From the IMG/VR virus record IMGVR_UViG_3300037071_001952, positions 1 to 44,164 of that record: a stretch of 44,164 nt of DNA; one strand, given 5' to 3'. The notes beneath the pieces are model-generated. The model did no database searches and was not told where the DNA came from. It worked only from the letters and a program-made list of their open reading frames with translations. Shown piece after piece: positions 38,542 to 44,164 of this stretch. This DNA comes from a virus. Both the position numbers and the translations under genes were made by a program. Numbering within the stretch: the first letter of the stretch is position 1; every line of letters begins with the position of its first letter.

Positions 38542-38842
38542 CATCCCCGACGCCCCCGATGCGCGTGATGAGCTTGACCGCGCCGCCGTGCGCCGACGCC
38601 TGGCCGAACTGCGCCGACGCGGCATGCTCGACCGGTTGAATGAGGTCACGTCCCAACCGCTGTCAGAGGGTAGTCACGATGGGCGTGACGTCACCCAGAT
38701 CATCGACGCCTTCGGGCGCGGCCCGTCCAGCCCGTTCCACATGCCCGACGTCCGCCCGTCCTGGGCACCCGACTGGCAGCCACGACCGTTCCATGCCGCA
38801 GAGGGACCAGACGACGACGGCATCATCTGGAAGGTGGAGTAG
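38528..38842 (+). CDS. Small acidic/basic helical protein
   Basis: 104 residues from ATG 38528 (AAGGAA upstream), overlapping the zinc-ribbon gene by 14 bp. Helix of alternating charge (RDELDRAAVRRRLAELRRRG), then a Pro/Trp/Asp-rich end (SPFHMPDVRPSWAPDW). Unknown. Between terminase and portal. Confidence 0.65.
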   Translation: MFDPDIPDAPDARDELDRAAVRRRLAELRRRGMLDRLNEVTSQPLSEGSHDGRDVTQIIDAFGRGPSSPFHMPDVRPSWAPDWQPRPFHAAEGPDDDGIIWKVE

Positions 38843-38844
38843 CC

Positions 38845-39621
38845 ATGCCGATTACCCTGGAGATCGACCCCGGCACCCTCGTCGCCACCGTGTCGATTAG
38901 CGAGCGACCAGACCAGACGGTCGAGGGCAAGGCCATCTGGGAGTTGGAGGAGCAGGTGCTGCTCGACCATCCCGACCTGTCGTCAAATCTGCGCGGTGGG
39001 AACTTTCAGTATCTGGGCGCGGTCGAGCGCGGCGGGTCGGGCAAGAAACCCGGCACGCGCACCTTGCTCTACACCAGGCCCGAGGTCGACCCCGCCGCGA
39101 TCACGCCGATTGAGGTCGCGGCCCTTGGCCCCGACGGCGCGGGTCTGCCCGACGGTGTCAGCGGCACGCCCGTCGACGAAACCCCCCACGCCGACCCACC
39201 GTTCACGCTGGCCGACCATCAGCGCCGCGTCGACGCCGATATCCAGGCGGTTGCTGAACAGGTGCAGCGCGAGCGCAGCGAACGGAACAGTGCCGCCATT
39301 GCTGACCACCCACGTGACCCAGGGAGGGACATCACCATGCTCACCGACGAGGACAAAGAGAAACTGGCCGAGCAGGCCCGTCGCGACCCCACCATCCAGC
39401 CCGGCCCACCCCACACCAGCCCGCTGTCGGGCACGGGTGGCGTGCAGCGCCCCGACCGCGTCGACCCCCAGACGGGCGAACCGCTGCCGCCCGACGCGCC
39501 CAGCCTGCCGCCCGAGGAGGATGAGACGACCCCTGATGACGCCGAGGCCGAGACGGTGGACGACGATGACGACGCCACTACGTCCGCGCCCACGCGCCGC
39601 GCCACGGCGCAGAAGAAGTAG
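38845..39621 (+). CDS. Unknown late protein with acidic disordered tail
   Basis: 258 residues, ATG 38845 two bases after the previous stop. An N-terminal beta-like domain (about 1-75, ITLEIDPGTLVATVSISERP, then LLYTRPEV), a helical centre (ADHQRRVDADIQAVAEQVQR) and a long Pro/Asp/Glu tail (PPEEDETTPDDAEAETVDDD) ending in a basic RRATAQKK. Placed just before portal, it may be a scaffold-like or portal-associated protein. No firm assignment. Confidence 0.65.
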   Translation: MPITLEIDPGTLVATVSISERPDQTVEGKAIWELEEQVLLDHPDLSSNLRGGNFQYLGAVERGGSGKKPGTRTLLYTRPEVDPAAITPIEVAALGPDGAGLPDGVSGTPVDETPHADPPFTLADHQRRVDADIQAVAEQVQRERSERNSAAIADHPRDPGRDITMLTDEDKEKLAEQARRDPTIQPGPPHTSPLSGTGGVQRPDRVDPQTGEPLPPDAPSLPPEEDETTPDDAEAETVDDDDDATTSAPTRRATAQKK

Positions 39622-39680
39622 TCCCGGCCGTACGTCGGCCTGTCCCACCCTGCCACCGCTGAGAACTGACGCACGACCCT

Positions 39681-41849
39681 ATGGTCGTTGGTCCACCGCC
39701 AGGCATGCTGCCGCCACCAGGGATGCCACCCCCAGGCATGGGACCACCGGGAATGAACGGTGGTCCCCCCGGCATGGGCGGGCCACCGCCCGGCCCACCC
39801 CCACCGCCAGAGAGCACAACCCGCGACCCGTTCCCCACCCGTCGCGAAGAGCGGCAGGCGCGACGGCTGCGCGACTTCACCTTGCCGCCGCTGCCCAAAC
39901 ACAGCAAACCCACGGCGGCGTGGATTGAGGACGAGCGCGGCCGTCGCGTCAGCTACTGGGCGGGCCGCAACGAGGAGATCAACGCCGACCTGGCGATCTA
40001 CTTCATGGACGGCCAGGTCGAGGTCAAGACGACCGGCAAGGGCGGCGAGGAAGTCATTCGCAGAGTGACTGGCCGCGCCATGGTCGACAAGGTCGCCAAC
40101 ATGGTCGACCGCCAGAAGGACCGCATTCAGTGCACACCGCGTTCACAAACGCAGGAGTACGTTGATGCGGCCCAGGACTGCGAGGACTGGCTCTACGACA
40201 TGCGGCGCGAGCAGACGATGCGGAGCGCCATGTCGCTGGACCAGTCGGGCAACCGCACCCAGGCGTGGTACGCGGCGGGCTGTGGCTGGGTGGCGAGCCG
40301 TGAGTGCCTGGCTCCCGGTAAAGCCGTGCCGATCATGAGCCACTACTACGACCCGCGTCACTGCTATCCCGGTCCCGGCGACGGCGACGAGGTCGGCCAG
40401 TTGCGCGACCTGATCTACTACGAGGAGACGGACTACACCACGTTCATTGCCGCCAACCCGAAGTGGGCCGACCGCGCCGCGCTCAAGGGGCTAGAGGGCG
40501 AGGACGCCGTCGAGGTGACCTGGTATGAAGACACGCTGTACAGCATCGTCATTATCAACGGCCAGCGTCTGACACGCGGCGAGGAAGAGGAGCACGACTA
40601 CGGCTTCTGCCCCTGGCTGCTGGTGCCCATCGGCGGCACGCCCATCTGGGACAAGGACCGGCGTCGCCATCACGGTGCTGGCGTCTTGCGTGCCTTGCGC
40701 TCCAGCCTGAAGGGCGAGGACCGCTTCTACAGCCAGATCGCGACCTCGGTCGCCCAGGACGCCAACCCGTCGCGCATGACGACCTACAACAGTAGCCTGG
40801 GTGGTGCGCCCAAAGAGGTCGACCTGCGCCCAGGCGCACAGAACAGCTTCGACACCTACAAGGGCGAAGGCTTCCAACCCTACACGCCCGCCATCAGAGG
40901 CGACCTGCTGGCCCCGATGCGTGACATGTACGACGAGGAGAACAGTCGGGCTGGCGTGGACAGCATGCTGCTCGGTGGCAACCGCGTGCCGCCCAACAGT
41001 GGCTTCCAGTTCACTGTCATGCGCTTCAACGCCGAGGACGTCGTCCAGCCCATCACCCGCGGCATCATCACCCACCGCCAGTGGCAGCACCGGTTGTGGT
41101 TGCAACTGGTGCTGGTGGGTGACCGTTTAAAACTGCTTGAGCCGAATGAGGTGGGTGAGGTGGGCGACGAACCCACCAGCGGCATCCGTTACCGTCGTCA
41201 GAACCGCGCCCCGGGTGCCACATCACCGTATGCCTACAGCCGTGGCAAGGCCGCCGCCAGCGTCTACAGCGTGCTCACACCCGAGAGCGTCAAGCTGCAC
41301 GGCGTGCAGAGCGAGGTGCTGCTCAGCAACCTCACGCCGCAGGACATGGCCCAGATCGGGCAGGTGGCGACGCTGCTCATCGGCCAGAAGGTCATCAGCC
41401 GCCGCACTGCCTGGAACATGATGGCGGGCATGGTCGAAGACCCCGAGTTGGAGAACATGCGGATTATCTACGAAGCGTTCCTGTATGAGGATCCCGACGT
41501 GCTGAAGAATGTGCTGGGGCCGATGGCGGTGAACTACTTCGACCCCAACCTGGGTGCCTATCTGGAGAAGCGCACGGAAGACCAGTACGAGCGTGCCCAG
41601 GATGAGTTCCAGCAGCAGATGCAACTGATGCAGCAGATGCCGCAGGGGCTGCCGCCTGGACTGGAAGGACCGGGTGGGCCACCGCCACCACCAGGGCCAG
41701 GCGGGCCACCGCTTCCCGGCATGGGCCTGGACAGCACCGTCCTGCCGCCGAACATGCAAGCCGTCACCGGCATGCCAGGCGCGGGTGACGAGGCGGCGAT
41801 CCAGGCGTTGCTGGCGTCATTAGCGCAGGGTGGAGGGTTGCCGCAATGA
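39681..41849 (+). CDS. Portal protein
   Basis: 722 residues from ATG 39681. Residues 1-50 are a collagen-like Pro/Gly/Met repeat (PPGM). The body resembles large podoviral portals: helical stem region, YYDPRHCYPGPGDGDE, and an aromatic/charged core with WDKDRRRHHGAGVL and SSLKGEDRFYSQIATSVAQD. The C-terminus is helical and ends in a second Pro/Gly/Met tract (PPPPPGPGGPP). It would form the dodecameric DNA gate at one capsid vertex. Its length and its place between terminase and scaffold fit. Confidence 0.85.
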   Translation: MVVGPPPGMLPPPGMPPPGMGPPGMNGGPPGMGGPPPGPPPPPESTTRDPFPTRREERQARRLRDFTLPPLPKHSKPTAAWIEDERGRRVSYWAGRNEEINADLAIYFMDGQVEVKTTGKGGEEVIRRVTGRAMVDKVANMVDRQKDRIQCTPRSQTQEYVDAAQDCEDWLYDMRREQTMRSAMSLDQSGNRTQAWYAAGCGWVASRECLAPGKAVPIMSHYYDPRHCYPGPGDGDEVGQLRDLIYYEETDYTTFIAANPKWADRAALKGLEGEDAVEVTWYEDTLYSIVIINGQRLTRGEEEEHDYGFCPWLLVPIGGTPIWDKDRRRHHGAGVLRALRSSLKGEDRFYSQIATSVAQDANPSRMTTYNSSLGGAPKEVDLRPGAQNSFDTYKGEGFQPYTPAIRGDLLAPMRDMYDEENSRAGVDSMLLGGNRVPPNSGFQFTVMRFNAEDVVQPITRGIITHRQWQHRLWLQLVLVGDRLKLLEPNEVGEVGDEPTSGIRYRRQNRAPGATSPYAYSRGKAAASVYSVLTPESVKLHGVQSEVLLSNLTPQDMAQIGQVATLLIGQKVISRRTAWNMMAGMVEDPELENMRIIYEAFLYEDPDVLKNVLGPMAVNYFDPNLGAYLEKRTEDQYERAQDEFQQQMQLMQQMPQGLPPGLEGPGGPPPPPGPGGPPLPGMGLDSTVLPPNMQAVTGMPGAGDEAAIQALLASLAQGGGLPQ

Positions 41850-42121
41850 GGGATCCAGCAACGACCGCCAAGGTTCTCGACATGACGGTTGACGAGTACA
41901 CGAACGGCGTCGAACCCGCGCCACTTAGTTCCCCCGTTGTTCCCCCCTCCCCGACCGTGCAGTGGGGCATGAACATCGCGGCCGTCTTGACCGGCATCGC
42001 CGCTGGCCTGCCCGAGGAACTGACACCGCAGTCGCGCTACCAACTGGCGTTGCAACTGACGCAGACGCTCTTGCAGACACAGGCGGCGACCGCGCTCGTG
42101 CCGCCAGGAGGACAGGCATGA
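41846..42121 (+). CDS. Small protein after portal
   Basis: 91 residues, ATG 41846 overlapping the portal TGA (ATGA), its stop overlapping the next ATG. Short DPATTAKVLDMTVDEYTNG helix, Pro-rich middle (APLSSPVVPPSP), then a hydrophobic helix (GMNIAAVLTGIAAGL) and an amphipathic end. Could be a small virion or chaperone-like protein. Confidence 0.65.
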   Translation: MRDPATTAKVLDMTVDEYTNGVEPAPLSSPVVPPSPTVQWGMNIAAVLTGIAAGLPEELTPQSRYQLALQLTQTLLQTQAATALVPPGGQA

Positions 42122-43464
42122 GTTGGTTTGACCAACCGATCCCCAGTGCCGCGATACGCGGTGCCATGCGCGGGCGGCGTGCCGAACCCGGCGCGGCGAG
42201 CATGGACCAGGGTCTGGCAATTCAGGACTGGATCCAGTCATTACTGACCGCGATCAACAGCGGTGGTGGCATCTCGCTCAGCGGGTTGGGTGGCGGGCCT
42301 GGCGCTGGGTTGGGTGGTGGCATGGGCGTGCCAACGGGCACAGACCAGTCACCCATCGCTGGACCAGGGCCAGCGATGGCGCAGGCCGCGCCTGAGAGCC
42401 TGCTGGCCGGTCCACCCGCGCCGCCAGGGATGGCGGGCACACCCCCCGTCGGCCCACCCCCGGCTGGGATGCCGGGTGCAGCACCTGACAGCGTCGTGCC
42501 GTCCGCTGGTGGCGGCAACCCGTTAGAGGCGCTGAGGCAGGCAGCGGGCGGTCTGTTCGGTGGTGGCGGCAACGATCTGGGGCTGCGCGATGCGTTCGCC
42601 AGAGCCCCGGGCAGCTACGAGCGTGCGACCGCCTACAAGGGCAGCACGCCCGAGGAGCAACGCGCCTCTGGGCTGGGCAAGCCGCGCAACCCGCTCAACG
42701 ACCCGGTGGGTGGTGGTGACTACTTCAAGCCGCTACCTGGCGGCACCTCGTCCTTGCTTGACCCCACCACCGGCACGGTGCCGGGTGCGCCGCTGGTGAA
42801 ACCGTCGACCAGCCTGGTGCCTACCGGGATTACCAGCCCGACCAGGGTGGCGGGCGGTGGCCTGACCGGCGCGGGGCTGGGTGGCAGCAGTCTGGCCGAC
42901 GCGCTCAGCGGGCGCATTGGGTCGGAGGGTATTTTGGCTGAGTACATGGCCGACCCCAAGTTCGCCGTGACCGACATCCTGGCTGATGCTGGCATGAACC
43001 CCGACCGCAACAAGTACAGCGGCTACGTGGCGGGCAAGTGGGGGCCGGTGCTGGGTGACTTCGCCACGCTGGCCTCGATGCTCGACCCGTCCTATATGCC
43101 TGGCGAGGACGGTGCACCTGGTGAGGGGGCGACGGGTAACGCCTGGGCGAACTTCGTGCAGCAGTGGGCGGGTGGTGGTGGCGACCCGATGAGCGTGCTG
43201 CGCTCGGCTGTCCAGGCGGCGCAGACCAATACGCCGCAGGGGCAGGCGTTGCAGGAGGTGCTGGGCGGCATGGAGCCGGGTCGTCTGTCAGCCATGATCT
43301 CCACGGCGCGTGGCGAAGCACCGATGGCGGCATCGGCACGGGCGCGGATGGCTGAGCGTGGTGCGCTCGCCGCACGGCGTGCGGCCCAGGACCGCGCCGC
43401 GCAGGGCAACATGGACCCCGACACCAAAGAGTGGTTGCAGTACATGCTCGGCGCGGTGAGGTGA
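42118..43464 (+). CDS. Probable virion protein, Gly/Pro-rich linker plus helical module
   Basis: 448 residues from ATG 42118, AGGAGGACAGGC upstream. Residues about 35-140 are Gly/Pro/Met-rich (GLGGGPGAGLGGGMG, PPAPPGMAG). The C-terminal half is helical with GMNPDRNKYSGYVAGKWG, a Trp-rich helix (NAWANFVQQWAGGGG) and APMAASARARMAERG, in the same order as the N-terminal module of the protein at 573. Likely a paralogue with a swapped linker. An internal virion or portal-associated protein is inferred. Confidence 0.7.
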   Translation: MSWFDQPIPSAAIRGAMRGRRAEPGAASMDQGLAIQDWIQSLLTAINSGGGISLSGLGGGPGAGLGGGMGVPTGTDQSPIAGPGPAMAQAAPESLLAGPPAPPGMAGTPPVGPPPAGMPGAAPDSVVPSAGGGNPLEALRQAAGGLFGGGGNDLGLRDAFARAPGSYERATAYKGSTPEEQRASGLGKPRNPLNDPVGGGDYFKPLPGGTSSLLDPTTGTVPGAPLVKPSTSLVPTGITSPTRVAGGGLTGAGLGGSSLADALSGRIGSEGILAEYMADPKFAVTDILADAGMNPDRNKYSGYVAGKWGPVLGDFATLASMLDPSYMPGEDGAPGEGATGNAWANFVQQWAGGGGDPMSVLRSAVQAAQTNTPQGQALQEVLGGMEPGRLSAMISTARGEAPMAASARARMAERGALAARRAAQDRAAQGNMDPDTKEWLQYMLGAVR

Positions 43465-43467
43465 GAC

Positions 43468-43869
43468 ATGCCAGCGTATGACATGGGCTACGGCAGCTAT
43501 CGCGGGCAACAACCCGGTGCCTACGGCTATCGCCCCCAGGCGCGGTTCGCCAACCCGTTTGCCAACCAGAACTGGAACGACGAATATACTTTTGACTATT
43601 TCAACCAGAATCCTCAGGCGGTTATTGGACAATATCTTGGTGCTAACCAAGTGTCAGGTCCACAAGGTGTTGCCCCGGACATGCGAAGCTTCTTGGAGAA
43701 TTATCTCCCAGACGCATACAAAAGCTATACAGGGTGGAATGCTTCTAACCCTGAAAAGAACTTCGCTCAATACTTAGACATGCAAGATATAGGGAACCAA
43801 TACGAAATGACGAATCCAGGCGCTCGCAGTCTGAGAGCCGGGTATCGCACTAGATTCCTGAGGCGATGA
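43468..43869 (+). CDS. Small virion protein with recoded 3' half
   Basis: 133 residues, ATG 43468. Tyr/Gly/Gln-rich start (YGSYRGQQPGAYGYRPQ), then NPQAVIGQYLG, LENYLPDAYKSYTGW and ARSLRAGYRTRFLRR. It loosely follows the helical modules of the proteins at 42118 and 573. From about 43585 to the stop the composition switches to AT-rich codons (ttt, tat, aat, aaa), unlike the high-GC 5' end. The stop overlaps the convergent HNH gene by 20 bp. Confidence 0.75.
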   Translation: MPAYDMGYGSYRGQQPGAYGYRPQARFANPFANQNWNDEYTFDYFNQNPQAVIGQYLGANQVSGPQGVAPDMRSFLENYLPDAYKSYTGWNASNPEKNFAQYLDMQDIGNQYEMTNPGARSLRAGYRTRFLRR

Positions 43870-44164
43870 AGACGTGCGGGCAGACGCCATCATGGACCCG
43901 TTTGCCGTTGTTGCAGTTGTAGCAGAGTACCTGAAAACCTTCGGGGAAGTTATGACGAACGAGCCAGGCGAAGAATGTGTTCCCGACCGCGCCACCGATG
44001 GACCGGCGATGTTCGGCACCATCGTTGTTGACGTGGTCGATGCACAGAAAGTGCAGCCCTTGTTCACGGCAGCAGGCGCAACGCAGGGTGCCGTTGGAGT
44101 AATGGGTCAAACAGGTCAGTCGCTGGTTACGGCTGAACGCCTTCTTCCGTTCGTTGGAGCATGC
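43850..44164 (-). CDS. HNH homing-type endonuclease, C-terminal part (continues at 480..1)
   Basis: This holds the HNH core and end of the same gene: residues IDHVNNDG give the Asp-His of the beta-beta-alpha metal site, LCYNCNNGK supplies the Asn-rich second half with a CxxC zinc knuckle, and a final CPH follows. Positions 44036-44164 duplicate 1-129, so only 43850-44035 is new sequence. The stop overlaps by 20 bp the 3' end of the convergent virion gene 43468-43869. An internal ATG near 44110 could be mistaken for the start, but the frame stays open to 480 across the join, and the long form carries the extra zinc ribbons. Confidence 0.9.
   Translation of the reverse strand, partial: ACSNERKKAFSRNQRLTCLTHYSNGTLRCACCREQGLHFLCIDHVNNDGAEHRRSIGGAVGNTFFAWLVRHNFPEGFQVLCYNCNNGKRVHDGVCPHVFIASGI
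44036..44164. repeat. Terminal direct repeat, second copy
   Basis: Second copy of the overlap described at 1-129. It sets the unit length at about 44,035 bp. At 44036-44038 this copy has the GAC (Asp) codon expected by the HNH motif on the minus strand. Confidence 0.9.

Noticed and set aside
39626-39640. GGCCG-tacgt-CGGCC hairpin before portal as a terminator
   Set aside because: Only a 5-bp stem, no T-run, inside the late operon.

Overview
The window is one complete genome of a tailed, podovirus-like bacteriophage with high GC, assembled as a closed circle. Positions 1-129 recur at 44036-44164 with two mismatches, both at positions 2-3, so the unit is about 44,035 bp. An HNH endonuclease gene reads straight across the join. 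The host is not identifiable from the sequence. The high GC, strong AGGAGG-type ribosome sites and frequent GTG starts fit a high-GC bacterium such as an actinobacterium or a chloroflexote. I found no integrase, tRNA, CRISPR array, DNA polymerase or RNA polymerase gene.

Layout: a 1.2 kb intergenic region (34264-35482) rich in hairpins, short repeats, a C-run tract and AT-rich stretches separates two divergent arms and is the best candidate for replication origin and control region. The rightward late arm runs 35483 to the window end and on through 1 to 22339. Its order is small terminase, a zinc protein, large terminase, small proteins, portal, three related virion proteins, a virion lysin (lytic transglycosylase plus M23 peptidase), a 1547-residue probable ejection protein, scaffold, N4gp56-type major capsid protein, connector-type proteins, a lysis cassette (2-TM holin candidate, TM/coiled-coil protein, bifunctional endolysin), and tail hub and fibre genes. 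There is no tape-measure or major tail-tube gene, which fits a short tail.

The leftward early arm runs 34263 down to 22336. Its distal part (34263-28781) is a chain of small unknown genes, several separated by perfect hairpins. Then come an Xre-type regulator with its own promoter, a membrane peptide, two adjacent SWIM zinc-finger genes, an SSB-like protein, a primase-polymerase/helicase, a ParB-like protein and a DUF1064 nuclease-like protein. The two arms converge with a 4-bp overlap at 22336-22339.

Most unusual points: (1) three leftward promoters of the form TGAAAC-N17-CGT(A/T), which looks like an ECF-sigma promoter, each followed by a leader hairpin whose stem varies while the 6-nt loop keeps the form AAC-W-G-R; (2) intercistronic hairpins with the same loop but different stems; (3) two HNH genes, each antisense in the late arm, each overlapping the stop codon of a virion gene whose 3' end switches to AT-rich codon use; (4) replication built on a PrimPol-helicase and SSB without a DNA polymerase; (5) paralogous zinc proteins at the far ends of the two arms.
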